Shown: positions 53,312 to 64,000, counted from the stretch's first letter. The stretch: 64,000 bases of DNA from Bedellia somnulentella (GCA_963576735.1 OY755178.1:10850001-10914000), one strand, 5' to 3'. Notes: generated by a model from the sequence alone, not told the origin. A program made the numbers and translations.

Positions 53312-55253
53312 AAACTGGCCCTAAGTTCCTAATTTACCGCAAGGTTACCAATATTAAAATATAGAATACAATAGGTGCATATAGCGTTCTAGTAGTTTGA
53401 GAGCAACTCGGTAATTTCATTAAAACATATTACGTCAAACACAAATCGTAATTTGCTCGTAGTTGAGTAAAAAATATGTCCCAAAGCACATTGGGCATTT
53501 TGTGACGTCACAATTCGTTTGTACCGAGCCCGCTCATTTGTCATTGCCTAGATGGGATAACTTTTTGTACCCGCGCCTGACTTCATCCGAAGTTTTGTGT
53601 GAAAACGAGCGCCTATTATTACGAACCCTAATGTAACGGGTGAAATACTGATTGTGTTTCCTTTATTATCTTGTTTCTGCATTGCCGAGCACGATGTGTG
53701 GGTGTGTGGATTCTTTTGGCATTGTTTTCGGGTTTGGGATGATTTTGTAGCAAAATTTTATCATTAAAATGTGATGGTGGAAAATTATATGTTGGCTTTC
53801 GTTTAACATAATACAAATATAATATTAGCAGTTTTCTATTGATCATTACACACAGGATTGATTATATGTGAAATAAAGATTGAGCTATTAAATTAGCATT
53901 GAGTCCGATGGTATAGAACCTTCCGAGAATTGGCCGTGTACACAATACAGAATTGTACAAATAATGGCGAAAGGGCCGAATATGTGATGTAAAAAAATAC
54001 ATCTATATTAAAAGAAGCATTTATATTAAAAAAAGGTATAATATTTCGTTTTTTTATGCAGAGTGGCAAATTAACAGTCACTATTCAGTAAATTTTTATC
54101 TTTTGAATGACGTCAATAGCTTGTAGGGCGATGTGTTTGAATATCTAAACTCTGACTACCCCGTTTTGGACTTAAAGCCGTGCGTGAGTATATGTTGTAA
54201 ATATGAAGTTTAAACTGACTTGATATAACAAAGGCCCGCAGCATTGTAGATGTCTTTGGGGGAGGCTTATTTTCAGCAGTGAACGTCTATTAAATCATAA
54301 TTATGAAAATTATGATAATAAAAGCATTAATAATAATAAAGTAAACATAACTTTCCAATTCTGCTAAATCAATTATCTTCTTACTTTCTCCTCACAATGT
54401 CAGATATTAAAATTCATAATTGAGCTGTACACCATTTCCCAGCACACAAATTCATTAATCAATGTATTCTATACACAAATAGGTACAAGTACAATAACGT
54501 TATTTATAAACGATGAAAAACGTGGGCTGGTCGATATTGAATCATAATAGGCCGTCATCAATATTCATCGGCATCGGCCATTGAATCAATCAAGCATAAT
54601 TGCAGAGACGACGGATGCAAAGTACCTACGAGCCCAAGGGAAGATTCTCCATTCCTCTTCTATTAAGGTATTCTTGACGTTAGAATGTCTGCGTTTTAGA
54701 AGCAAAATTAAATTGGATTGAGTGACGTTGCGGACTTTTTCGCATCACTATTTATGGATATCGTCGAAGCTTTATTGAGTTTGAGTACTGAGTTTGAAAG
54801 TGGACTGATTTTTACTGTAGTTTTTAAACGAGTATCCTAGATTTACGGCAAAAGAGGGATGAAGGAAGATGAGTTGAAAATATATGGTCTCTTCATCAAA
54901 GATAGAATATAGGCTTTATGCTTTTGAAAGTATCGTTTTAGCCTTTATCCCTGATAGGGTGGCAGAGTTACTATACTTTGGAGAGGTGTAGGGCTAAATT
55001 ATTGTTGAACTAAATGGCTGGCAAATCGGGAAAATATGGAAACCTATTACCAACTATTCCTTGCTTATCAACTTTTCAGCATTTCACATATATTTTGAGG
55101 TCTAGCTACTATTTCGAATTTATAGATAAGCGGTGAGTATAGGTAATAAGGAAGATAAATTATCACTTACACTATAAGTATCATTTGTATCGTCTTTTAT
55201 GTGTAAAAAGATGCAAAAAAACTCTGATACCTTTCAAGTTACTATACTAAAAT
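53312..55253. other. Collinear interval with CRE-like palindrome
   Basis: Counterpart of about 23095-24960. It contains TTGTGACGTCACAA at 53500-53513, the degenerate SINE-B at 54120-54197 and the low-divergence stretch near 54510-54665. No exon is supported. Confidence 0.4.
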
Positions 55254-55492
55254 AACACATACATATTTGCACGACTATATATCCCTAAAAGGGGCAGCCA
55301 CAGCTTATGAATCTGAAATGCTTCGGCCACATTTGGAAGTTAAAGTAGGAAAAATATGGTATATTAAATGTTATTGGTGATGGATCTGCAACCACATCGC
55401 CTTGAAAACAATCAAAAAATCCCTAAAACGCCTTTTACGTACATCCGCGAGAAGAAATAGGGTAGTGCTATTCTAAGCCGGCAATACACCGC
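55254..55492 (-). mobile_element. SINE-B, mostly deleted in unit 1
   Basis: ACATATTTGCACGACTATAT, AAAAGGGGCAGCCACAGC, TGGTGATGGATCTGCAACC, GGGTAGTGCTATTCTAAGCC and an end altered to ACACCGC. Unit 1 retains only the last 65 bp or so (24963-25029), so a deletion is inferred there. Confidence 0.75.
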
Positions 55493-57099
55493 AACACCAC
55501 AATAACACCAACCGCCGTAATAAAAAGAAACTAAATGAAGCAATACTGACATAACAAATAATCCGACAAGTATAAGTATAAATACATCATCTATAAGTAT
55601 TACGTATGTGTATAAAGAAAGTAGTGAAGCGCTCCACGTTCGTCACTGTGTCAACGTGAATGTGTATACAGCCAATACAAATCTAATTGTGAATGGCATA
55701 AACAAAGTCAATATTTTGTGGGCGGATTGGAAATGTGCCCAAATGTCGTTGTAGCTAGAATCGGGTGCCCGTTTTATATTTAAATCTCTATTCGTTGCAA
55801 TGAAACGAAAACTGTGGTTTGACTACGATAAATAACAACAGCTTTCAATTGGGTCTATATTTAGTAAGTATGTATTGATTTAACATGGAATTACGATATT
55901 AGGGCTAATGATGTTGTATTGTAACAAGTGAACACATAATGTTGTTCATATTGTATTGAGTTTTCTATTTTGGATTGGAACGTGGGTGATTCACAACAAA
56001 ATAATATGTTTGCGGATCATGTATGGGTGGCCCAGGAACCACACCGCGTCACACTTCAATGAATTTTCAAATGTAAAATAAGATAATAGTATTGATTGGA
56101 AACTACATTAATACTTTTACAAGTACAACTGATGTTTTAGGCGAATACACATTATGATAAAAAACTAATATGCAACAATATCATTGAGGTTATAATATTA
56201 TGTCATATTCGTAATATAAATGCGTAAACAAAAAATAATGCGAATGATTCAGAAAAGTTTAAACTTTTTTTCAAACTTAATATTACGACTAGGAGTAGGC
56301 AGATACTCAGTTTGTAAGTGATAAAACCGCCAATTATACTTCTGTTCAAAACAGAATTTCTGACTGAATAATGTTGTCTGAGATGTGGTACATCTATGGA
56401 GATGTGCAATTAACAGATTTCTATTCTACTCTTCTCTTTGATTCTCTACTTTCTTGGTTTACAACCATCTATCTATAATACTTTGACACGGGAGAATGAG
56501 TCTGAGACCCATTATTTTACTGATTCCTTAACTACGACCAAAGATAAATAAATTAAGAAAAGACATTGTCTAGGAGTTGAGGCAAAGACAGAAGCTGATA
56601 TACTGGTCATTGGGTGATGTGATGTGATTATCTTTGATCAGCAGAAATTTTCAACAATCGTATTTTTTTAAGTATATAAAAATTAGCACGTAGTTTAGTC
56701 ACTAGACCATGACAATTTTTTTTATTTAAGGTTATGGACTACTACTATATCATTTTCCATATAAAATTTATACCTACATTATAAAACAGCACCTTAACAA
56801 CATGTTATTTCGTATGTATATATATTAACTAAGAAACGATTAAATAACCTACTAGACGGTGTACCCGTCTAGTTTCACGGGTAAGAACCAAATGATAAAC
56901 ACATCAACAGCATTATCAGTGCAAAATTGATATGATTTAAATATATATTTTACTATAGAATTATACCGCGAAAAGTCTTTTATACAACAAATAAACTTAT
57001 ATTATTTCTCATAAACGGTATCGACATCAATCTTAGAAAATAACTGTTAAAATTATGCACTCAAGGTTAAACAATTAGTACTTATATTGCTACACTTAC
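55493..57099. other. Collinear interval, no gene supported
   Basis: Counterpart of 25030-26781. It includes a low-divergence stretch near 55600-55810 and the 8-bp-arm palindrome CTAGACGGTGTACCCGTCTA (about 56853). The SINE-A fragment of unit 1 (26238-26372) is absent. Confidence 0.4.
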
Positions 57100-57154
57100 C
57101 GGTCATACTCAATAAGAAAATAACTATAACACACACCGAAGTTTCTTTTGACAT
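57100..57154 (-). CDS. First coding exon with signal-peptide-like N-terminus (unit 2)
   Basis: Same 55-bp exon as in unit 1: ATG at 57154, hydrophobic core VCVIVIFLLSM, and a phase-1 GTAAGT donor (57094-57099). It encodes the identical peptide, with the single base change synonymous (TTC instead of TTT for Phe). The initiator-like ATCAGTGAT and the upstream TAAAATATATAG are identical. If both copies are real, each could drive a transcript; if the duplication is an assembly artefact, these are two alleles of one gene. Downstream exons are not identified. Confidence 0.5.
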
Positions 57155-57460
57155 TTTCCGAACTATATCACTGATAAAATGAACTTCAACTATATATTTT
57201 AGCTTGAACAAACAATAATAATACTTTCTTTAACACACATTGCAGTTGACAAAGCTAAAACAAATTTTTTCGCGTGTTAAATTACGAGGAAAAAGTTTTA
57301 CGGCAACGAAACGTGCTCCCACTTCAAAGTCTATGGCGAAACTGTTTATTTTTTTCTTCTGTTCTGATTCTGACGCATACGTATCGGTACCGCGACGCGA
57401 ACGCGATGCGCAAGGCAGGGCTGCCGCACGACAATAAAAACAAGCGCGATAAGTCAATCA

Positions 57461-57592
57461 AAAAATACAATTATTTATTTTTATCCAAAAAAATACAGAA
57501 TATTTTTTTACAGCTTTATTAAAGTGGAATTTTCAGTACATACTTTTACCACAGGTGTGCACAGATTAGAGAATAATTTGTTTACTTAAAGT
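57461..57592. other. Extra segment of about 130 bp in unit 2
   Basis: AT-rich sequence (TTTATTTTTATCCAAAAAAA ... ACCACAGGTGTGCACAG) present between CAATCAAAA and AAGTTTGATT, where unit 1 reads straight through near 27150. It has no recognisable termini, so it is either an insertion here or a deletion in unit 1. Confidence 0.5.
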
Positions 57593-57948
57593 TTGATTTT
57601 TTAAGAAGGAAAAACTAACTTATATTTTCATTACCCCTAGAAATATAATAACCTTTAATTGTACGTTAAAGATAACAATACGTTGACAAGACTCCTGACT
57701 CATGCATGATGTAGTTTTATTTAGCTCTTAAATCACTTAAAGTACCAAGATATCAGAAAACATTTCAGGCACATCTTAACATAATACTCTTGGCTCTTCA
57801 TATTTTGCCCAAGGTATTTACTTTCCACTTTTTAAAAGGGCAATATTTCTTGTTAGTTAGCTGCCCTCGGCCCTCGGGGCACTCTTTTTCTTACTATTAA
57901 GGGCTTTAACTTTTTGCTACCCTGCTTAAAAGATAGCTGGAGTCATTG

Positions 57949-60073
57949 TGTTCATCATTTAAACATGGCTTATGTTTACAGACCTTCATCAGCAGTGCAA
58001 TTTGGTGGCTTGAAGTCATTCTTTAAAGATGGCACGCGGGCACATAAGGACAGGCTGGCCTGGTTATCGGTGCTGTCATTCCAAAATTTCAAATAGTTTA
58101 GAACTGTTTTACTAGGTGATGCGATGTGTGTGTGTGAAAGATTGTTATTCTCAAAGACTCCATACGTTCACTTTGTATATCCCCGAATGGGTGGCAGAGG
58201 TACTAAGACTTTTCAACGTCATGTGGTGTTATTATCACACATTTGAAAACATCAATCCCATACATAAGTGGCGCCTATTAGGTAGGTCTTTATAAATTAC
58301 ATGAGAGTTTCGAATACCATATTTAAAAAAAGAATGTTTGAGAATGTGATAGATCTCAATAAATACTATCAACGAAAATTGGTAAAAAAACAAGAATCAG
58401 TGTGCAGTTATTAGAAAAAAGAAGAAGAAGAAGAAAAACATTTATTCGCCGTAAATATGGCACAACAGATATGCAACACAAAAATAATAATAACCAAACA
58501 AAAAAAAAACAAAAGTTAAACAAAATATTTACAACTACAAAAATAACAGTGAAAATATAAAAAACAATAAAAATAATACCTTACCTATATGTTTACAAAG
58601 AAACACAAAATCAAAAAGAGGAAATTATTAACAAATTAAAATGATAAACTAAAAAATGTGTTCATCATTTAAACATGGCTTATGTTTACAGACCTTCATC
58701 AGCAGTGCAATTTGGTGGCTTGAAGTCATTCTTTAAAGATGGCACGCGGGCACATAAGGACAGGCTGGCCTGGTTATCGGTGCTGTCATTCCAAAATTTC
58801 AAATAGTTTAGAACTGTTTTACTAGGTGATGCGATGTGTGTGTGTGAAAGATTGTTATTCTCAAAGACTCAAACGTTCACTTCGTATATCCCCGAATGGG
58901 TGGCAGAGGTACTAACACTTTTCAACGTCATGTGGTGTTATTATCACACATTTGAAAACATCAATCCCATACATAAGTGGCGCCTATTAGGTAGGTCTTT
59001 ATAAATTACATGAGAGTTTCGAATACCATATTTAAAAAAAGAATGTTTGAGAATGTGATAGATCTCAATAAATACTATCAACGAAAATTGGTAAAAAAAC
59101 AAGAATTAGTGTGCAGTTATTAGAAAAAAGAAGAAGAAGAAGAAAAACATTTATTCGCCGTAAATATGGCACAACAGATATGTAACACAAAAATAATAAT
59201 AACCAAACAAAAAAAAAACAAAAGTGAAACAAAATATTTACAACTACAAAAATAACAGTGAAAATATAAAAAACAATAAAATAATACCTTACCTATATGT
59301 TTACAATGAAACACAAAATCAAAAAGAGGAAATTATTAACAAATTAAAATGATAAACTAAAAAATGTGTTCATCATTTAAACATGGCTTATGTTTACAGA
59401 CCTTCATCAGCAGTGCAATTTGGTGGCTTGAAGTCATTCTTTAAAGATGGCACGCGGGCACATAAGGACAGGCTGGCCTGGTTATCGGTGCTGTCATTCC
59501 AAAATTTCAAATAGTTTAGAACTGTTTTACTAGGTGATGCGATGTGTGTGTGTGAAAGATTGTTATTCTCAAAGACTCAAACGTTCACTTCGTATATCCC
59601 CGAATGGGTGGCAGAGGTACTAACACTTTTCAACGTCATGTGGTGTTATTATCACACATTTGAAAACATCAATCCCATACATAAGTGGCGCCTATTAGGT
59701 AGGTCTTTATAAATTACATGAGAGTTTCGAATACCATATTTAAAAAAAGAATGTTTGAGAATGTGATAGATCTCAATAAATACTATCAACGAAAATTGGT
59801 AAAAAAACAAGAATCAGTGTGCAGTTATTAGAAAAAAGAAGAAGAAGAAGAAGAAATACATTTATTCGCCGTAAATATGGCACAACAGATATGCAACACA
59901 AAAATAATAATAACCAAACAAAAAAAAAACAAAAGTTAAACAAAATATTTACAACTACAAAAATAACAGTGAAAATATAAAAAACAATAAAAATAATACC
60001 TTACCTATATGTTTACAAAGAAACACAAAATCAAAAAGAGGAAATTATTGACAAATTAAAATGATAAACTAAA
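57949..60073. repeat. Tandem triplication, about 710-bp period, unit 2 only
   Basis: Three consecutive units start at TGTTCATCATTTAAACATGG (57949, 58659 and 59367; periods 710 and 708). Each contains the small frame MAYVYRPSSAVQF..., a SINE-A tail fragment and the 3' UTR of the LINE inserted at 58413. Unit 1 has one copy of the host part only. The unit therefore spans the junction between host DNA and the LINE, so the triplication post-dates the LINE insertion. Confidence 0.9.
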
Positions 60074-60109
60074 AAAAAAAAAAACATTGTGCCATTGAAC
60101 AGCGAAATG

Positions 60110-60168
60110 GCGCTGACTCAGCAAAAACTGTGAGGAGTTACCTCACAGCACTGATTTTCAGTCAGCGC
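60110..60168. repeat. Nested two-tier hairpin in LINE 3' UTR
   Basis: The outer arms GCGCTGACT (60110-60118) and AGTCAGCGC (60160-60168) enclose CTGTGAGG (60128-60135) and CCTCACAG (60141-60148). All pairs are perfect, with short internal loops. This could be an RNA structure recognised by the LINE reverse transcriptase; the role is inferred. Confidence 0.75.
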
Positions 60169-60479
60169 TCTCCAGTGACAGCACGAGAGTCACACAAGCG
60201 GAATACAATATATAATACATTACTTATGTAAAAACAAATAGTCGATATAAATATATAGCTCATAAGTCATATAAAGAGAATCAATAAAAATAACAAAAAA
60301 AAAAACATACATTACTAAACATACACATTAATATACAAACAAACATACATCAGAATAACATATCTATTGTTTAGTATTTTCTAAAAATATAAATAATAAA
60401 AATAACTTTTCCCTATACCTAAAGATACGCAACTACGAGATACAAATAGTATATACTAAAAAATAATAATAAAAATAAT

Positions 60480-60735
60480 GAGAACAGGATTAGACAGGAT
60501 GGGATAGGTTTCATGAAATAAGGGGGAATATCGTTCCAGCATTTGGACGCAGCAAACCTAAAACTACCCCGGAACGCCACTGATCGGTGCAGAGGTAAGA
60601 TCGCCCTGACTTTGAACTGATAGTCACTTTTAGACCATTACAGTTTTTTATGCAAATAAGCCGGTGATTCAAGCCTAACTACACCGAACATAAAACTTGC
60701 GAGATGTAAACATCTACGACCCTTCATATTTAAAA
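60480..60735 (-). pseudogene. LINE polymerase C-terminal remnant
   Basis: On the minus strand the frame reads RRCLHLASFMFGVVRLESPA, then a stop, then KSDYQFKVRAILPLHRSVAF, RGSFRFAASKCWNDIPP. This is the C-terminal end of a Jockey-superfamily LINE polymerase (the R..HL..LM / FRGSFR.A..CWN..P pattern). One in-frame TAA interrupts it, and the catalytic reverse transcriptase is absent. It differs from both other LINE remnants in the window, so at least three LINE families have inserted here. Confidence 0.65.
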
Positions 60736-60737
60736 GT

Positions 60738-61102
60738 TATTGAGATAGCAAATTTCATAAATCTGCAAACTTAGCACAGATAAGTCTGCGTTTTGACTTC
60801 TGCTCTAATTTGACATGCTACTGTACTGTACATATTTTTCTTTGTTAACTTATTCTTCCTACTACGAAACTTTTTACGTGTGTGCCGACTCGTGCTTGGG
60901 CATTTTTTATCTATTGCTATAGATACGCATACACAGATAGCAACAGCTTTATTCTGTAATTATTTATACTTATAAACAACAGAAAAAAATGGTATGTAAC
61001 TTTCACTTGCGTTAATTTGTTACCTCTAGACTTAAACATATACACACGCCGTGTATCCCCAATGTGATGGCTGAGTCAGATGTCTAGTATACATCTGATA
61101 TA
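60738..61102. other. Collinear interval with Helitron empty site and SINE-A remnant
   Basis: Counterpart of 27965-29198 without the 887-bp Helitron; the empty site is near 60959. 61034-61102 is a degraded reverse SINE-A (CACGCCGTGTATCCCCAATG) into which the mariner inserted. Confidence 0.6.
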
Positions 61103-62145
61103 CAGGGTGGCTCATTCAAATCGGTCAGTATGGGAAAGTCTGAAACTATAAGACTTACGAACATTTGTTCTTAGGAACCATGTCACCGATTTTGATAAAA
61201 AGAAAAACTGCATTCATACATTTGAAAAAAAAACTGTACCCAGCTCGGGAATCGAACCCGATGGTTTTGAAAAATAAACTTACACTTTTTTCTATTTTGA
61301 TATGGATTGTTTAAGTCTTAAGCTGTAAATATTTCCATAAAACATGATGTCTAAAATGAATAAAATGCATTGTTTTGATTAATTTCTCAAACTAGGTGTT
61401 CGAAGTGACCACCATTTTTTTCAATACAATTTTCAACACTATTGCATTTTGTATCTTCATGTGGTGAATTTGCGTTAAAATTGACTCTATGGCTGCTTTT
61501 AGGTCTTCAACGGTGTCATAGCTTGTTTTGTAAACTTCATCCTTAACGTAACCCCATAAAAAATAGTCTAGAGGCCTTTGACTATGAACACTATAGACAG
61601 AGTCATAATGCAACGGGAGAGTACCTCTTTTAGATAGCAATATTTTTCCCTGTAATGTTGCGATCACTAGAAAACCATTACCCCAATATACTATAATCAC
61701 CATTCTAAAAGCTACTTTTTAATTTAAAATTGATTACATAATTTATTGTTTAATTAAAGGTTTACTGTTTACTATATTATTTCCTGCAATCATATAATTA
61801 TACATACTTGCTCCTAGTATTATACAATCTTTTTTGTTTAATTTTACCATTTATACTGATGTTTAATACACCGTGAAATCTAAAGCATTGTACAAACTAT
61901 CAGGGATGAATCTTCCCATGATTACGAATAAATTTTTGTTCGGGACTAACTTTGTTACTGGACAAAAAAAAACAGCTGTTCCATAAGTGCAAGTTATGTA
62001 AATATCATGCGGGTCATCATGGGTATAGTAGGGTCTATGTTTGTATTTTGAAAAATAAAAGACAGCACTATTTTGTACATGAGTTTTATTGCATTATTTA
62101 CTATTGACCTTTAAACAAAATCAGTTTCGTGTGAAAGTTTCGAAT

Positions 62146-62446
62146 TCATTCGTCTTTTTCAGTCACATTTTTTAAAAGATGATGTATTCGTACATCTAAG
62201 TACTTTAAAGCTATAGCCTTTATTAACGGATTTTGCTCTCTGATGTGGTCGTTTAATGTCGGAAATATTCTTTTACCTAAATTCTTTTTCAAAACAACTG
62301 CGACCATTTGAGCCAAAGCTTAGTCTTTGGACAAAAACGAGGTGCCTTTCAATTTTATAGTATGCCTCAAAACTTTGGTTGATTTCCAATTGCATCTTCC
62401 AGTGGCCGCAATCCATTTTTCTCGTAGATTCGGGTCTTTAGGAAAA
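62146..62446 (-). pseudogene. P-like transposase exon 2 remnant: THAP middle plus C-terminus
   Basis: After the acceptor (TATTTATTACAG, ending at 62447) the frame reads FPKDPNLREKWIAATG then RCNWK, the conserved FP..P....KW...GR.NW core of a THAP domain. The distal C-x2-H pair is not visible. The frame meets TAA at 62320-62322, then continues open in the same phase to TGA at 62146. The final stretch, IKAIALKYLDVRIHHLLKNV, looks like the C-terminus of P/THAP9-type transposases. The GTP-binding and RNase H-like core that should lie between is gone, so this is an internal-deletion derivative. THAP identity is fairly secure; the C-terminal assignment is weaker. Confidence 0.65.
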
Positions 62447-62813
62447 CTGTAATAAATACGAAGAAATTAAATAAATATAACAAATTTATTACTTACTAAT
62501 TCCGTAGATAACAATTGGAAATCATTCAGCGTCGCTATAGCGCGACGAAATTCATAATATACTCACTCATTAACATCAGTTTACTAATTTGAAAATTTTA
62601 CCCTAACGACAGGGTAGGATGAAAACGTGAATTATGGCAACACTGAGATACTGCATATTTTTAGGTTATACTATTAAAAAATTGCTCAAAATAACTAAAG
62701 TAAATGCTAGTAATCTAGTTCAACGTAATTAACATTTGAATCACTTATTTTCTGATTGCGCAATGTATTTATAATGTATTTATCTGTAGAAAAACATTAA
62801 AAAACTCACTCAC

Positions 62814-62884
62814 TTGTGGAAAGTCAATCCTTCGATGTGTTTTTCGCTGTGGCTTCCGCAGCCAAGCACGCTACACCCAACCAT
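62814..62884 (-). CDS. P-like transposase exon 1 (THAP N-terminus)
   Basis: ATG at 62884 opens a frame MVGCSVLGCGSHSEKHIEGL then TFH, ending at a GTGAGT donor (62808-62813). The C-x4-C pair and the following TFH are the start of a THAP zinc finger (C2CH), a sequence-specific DNA-binding domain found at the N-terminus of P-element transposases. Joined to exon 2 across a 367-bp intron (62447-62813), the frame continues in register. A 62-codon frame at 62824-63012 in another phase is a shadow. The role would be binding the transposon ends. Confidence 0.7.
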
Positions 62885-63864
62885 ACCTCACTAAATAATA
62901 ACTTAAATAATGGAGTCTCTTTTGTCACAATAACAATATACAAATGAATAAAATCTTTCTCAAAATCAAAAGAAAACCAAAATCGCTCACAAGTCGACGC
63001 TTTGTTTGTCACAATTTAAAAGTGTGCCATCAACAAAACGGGTTACGCGATAGAGATGACAATATAGATTTGTGTCTCTTTCTAACATATAAGAACTTAA
63101 ATAAGGGCTTCTCTTTTTAAAATGGATGACGTAACATCGCTCTGTCTATAGTGTTCATAGTCAAAGCTAGAGGCGTTAAATCGGGCGACCTCGCCGGCCA
63201 TTTGATAGGGCCGTTCGTACCAATCCATTTTCGCGGAAAGTTTTCATTTAAAAAGTCTCTTGCTATGCGACTATTGTGAGCCGGTGCTCCGTCCTGTTGA
63301 AAATAAAGTTGTTCTCTTACTTCTGCTGACATTTCTTTCTTGTACGGCCTCTAAAAGATCTTCTAAGATTGCAAGGTACTTGAATCTATCCAAATGTCCA
63401 TCATAAATTTTAAACAAGAGTACCTTATTGTGAAGTAGGCCGACCCAGCTGTTAAATGAGAATCTAACTTGACGGCGTCCTTCGTGCATTCGTAGGGGAT
63501 TTTCTCGACTCCAATAGTGATGATTTTTACGATTGTACATTCCGTTGTTGGAAAATTGAGTTTCATCAGAAAATATTACAAGCTTTAAAAAATGTCTGTC
63601 TTGATCCATTTTTTCTTTTAACCTATTACAAAATTCAAGCCTTCGAATATCATCTCCTGCATGTAAGGCCTGCACCCAATGTCCATTCTTGTAGCACTTG
63701 TATTTGTGTTTCTTTAGGGTTCTTTGAATAGTCCGACGTGAAATTTCAGGAATATCACGACTTGCATTACGGGTGGAGGCATCTGGTGTTGCTTCAAAAT
63801 ATGTTTAAATGTTAATTTCCATGTTTTCATCACATTGTCTTGGTTTTACTTTTTTTTTGGCTTA

Positions 63865-64000
63865 GCGACATGATAGTCCAGTGGGTAGAACACCCGCCCG
63901 AAAACCGAAGGGCGTGAGTTCCAATCCTGGGACGGGCCTACACCAATTTGTCTTTTCTAAAAAGTCATATGTGTGGTTAATTTATCATGGTTGTTAACGG
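63865..64000 (+). mobile_element. SINE-A head, cut by the window end
   Basis: GCGACATGATAGTCCAGTGG (box A TAGTCCAGTGG), CCCGCCCGAAAACCG and a box B-like GAGTTCCAATCC form the second head type of SINE-A. The body begins TATGTGTGGTTAATTTATC and runs past 64000. It is inserted into the unit 2 mariner, which is uninterrupted at this point in unit 1. Confidence 0.85.

Larger units (their letters stand above)
58413..60737 (-). mobile_element. 5'-truncated LINE with (TTC)n tail, unit 2 only
   Basis: The 3' end on the minus strand is a TTC-repeat tail (GAAGAAGAAGAAG on the plus strand) preceded by ACGGCGAATAAATG. The 5' end near 60737 lies next to AGTTATT, which also flanks the tail (target duplication). 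Unit 1 has the empty site near 27962. The coding remnant is at 60480-60735. The 3' UTR holds a nested hairpin (60110-60168). The length is inflated by the tandem triplication. Confidence 0.75.
61576..63166 (-). mobile_element. P-like (THAP) DNA transposon, internally deleted, 1,591 bp
   Basis: It has 27-bp perfect inverted termini (61576-61602 and 63140-63166) starting CTTTGACTATGAACACTATA. An 8-bp target duplication CTAGAGGC (61568-61575 and 63167-63174) lies within mariner coding sequence. On the minus strand it encodes a split THAP-type start and a short C-terminal segment, followed by an AATAAA signal near 62085. An 8-bp duplication plus a THAP DNA-binding domain are hallmarks of the P superfamily. 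The catalytic core is missing, so the element is non-autonomous. Absent from the unit 1 mariner. Confidence 0.8.
61392..63840 (-). pseudogene. Mariner-like transposase, disrupted (unit 2)
   Basis: This copy retains segments lost in unit 1. FSDETQFSNNG (63530-63570 region) and QQDGAPAHN (about 63280) carry the first two catalytic Asp. WPARSPDLTPL then D..YFLWGYVKDEVY spans the third. The third Asp follows 41 residues after the second (DD41D). The P-like insertion sits immediately before the third Asp codon. A 4-bp insertion (TTCT near 63337) shifts the frame between the two N-terminal pieces, and the N-terminal end is cut by a SINE. The gene is inactive in both units, through different lesions. 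Confidence 0.85.
61103..63864 (-). mobile_element. Mariner-like (DD41D) element, unit 2, twice interrupted
   Basis: Starts CAGGGTGGCTCATTCAAATC after TA. Its left inverted repeat runs to about 61400, and the transposase region follows. It is interrupted by the P-like element at 61576-63166 and, at 63865, by a SINE-A that continues to the window end. The right terminal repeat is outside the window. Confidence 0.8.
33785..64000. repeat. Tandem segmental duplication, unit 2 (incomplete)
   Basis: Second direct copy, collinear with 4465 to about 30165 of unit 1. It is longer because it carries extra insertions: 46501-47213, 48412-48838, 53185-53311, about 57461-57592, 58413-60737, 61576-63166 and 63865 onward. 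It lacks the unit 1 SINE at 17105-17482, the SINE fragment at 26238-26372 and the Helitron at 28185-29071. The window ends inside this unit. Confidence 0.9.

Overview
The window is eukaryotic, AT-rich and mostly non-coding. It most likely comes from an insect, probably a lepidopteran. The evidence is the repeat content: short elements with (TATG)n tails that resemble RTE-type LINE 3' ends, tRNA-headed SINEs, CR1/L2-group and other LINE fragments with microsatellite tails, Helitrons with TC...CTAG ends, mariner-like elements, and a 'GGGTTCCGTAG' repeat that I associate with Lepidoptera. I see no bacterial operons, rRNA, bona fide tRNA genes or CRISPR arrays.

Layout. (i) 1-4464 is a single-copy left flank with old SINE fragments. 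(ii) 4465-33784 is a 29,320-bp unit (unit 1). (iii) 33785-64000 is a second head-to-tail copy (unit 2), which runs off the window. The first 12.2 kb of each unit (4465-16673 and 33785-45993, constant offset 29,320) are nearly identical by eye; I found one mismatch (10839 t / 40159 c). After 16673/45993 the copies abruptly diverge by several percent and differ by many clean insertions: SINEs, a Helitron, MITEs, a P-like transposon, and a LINE with a 710-bp triplication. This is either a real segmental duplication partly homogenised by gene conversion, or two haplotypes assembled in tandem.

Mobile elements. The near-identical block holds a LINE with a long intact EN/RT frame, an internally deleted Helitron that keeps the helicase C-terminus and carries a nested SINE, a CR1-like 3' fragment, MITEs and a long perfect hairpin. 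The right half of unit 1 ends in a nest: an old SINE interrupted by a mariner-like element with about 306-bp inverted repeats, and by a second TIR element, itself carrying SINEs. In unit 2 the same mariner is broken by a 1,591-bp P-like transposon with a split THAP coding region, and by a SINE.

Host gene content. The only host-gene candidate I can support is a short first coding exon on the minus strand (26782-26836 and 57100-57154). It encodes a signal-peptide-like N-terminus, ends at a GTAAGT donor and sits beside a plausible TATA-like/initiator promoter. The two copies differ by one synonymous base. Its downstream exons were not found. Most other open frames look like chance or transposon frames. 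All coordinates and similarities were read by eye; no alignment or database search was run.
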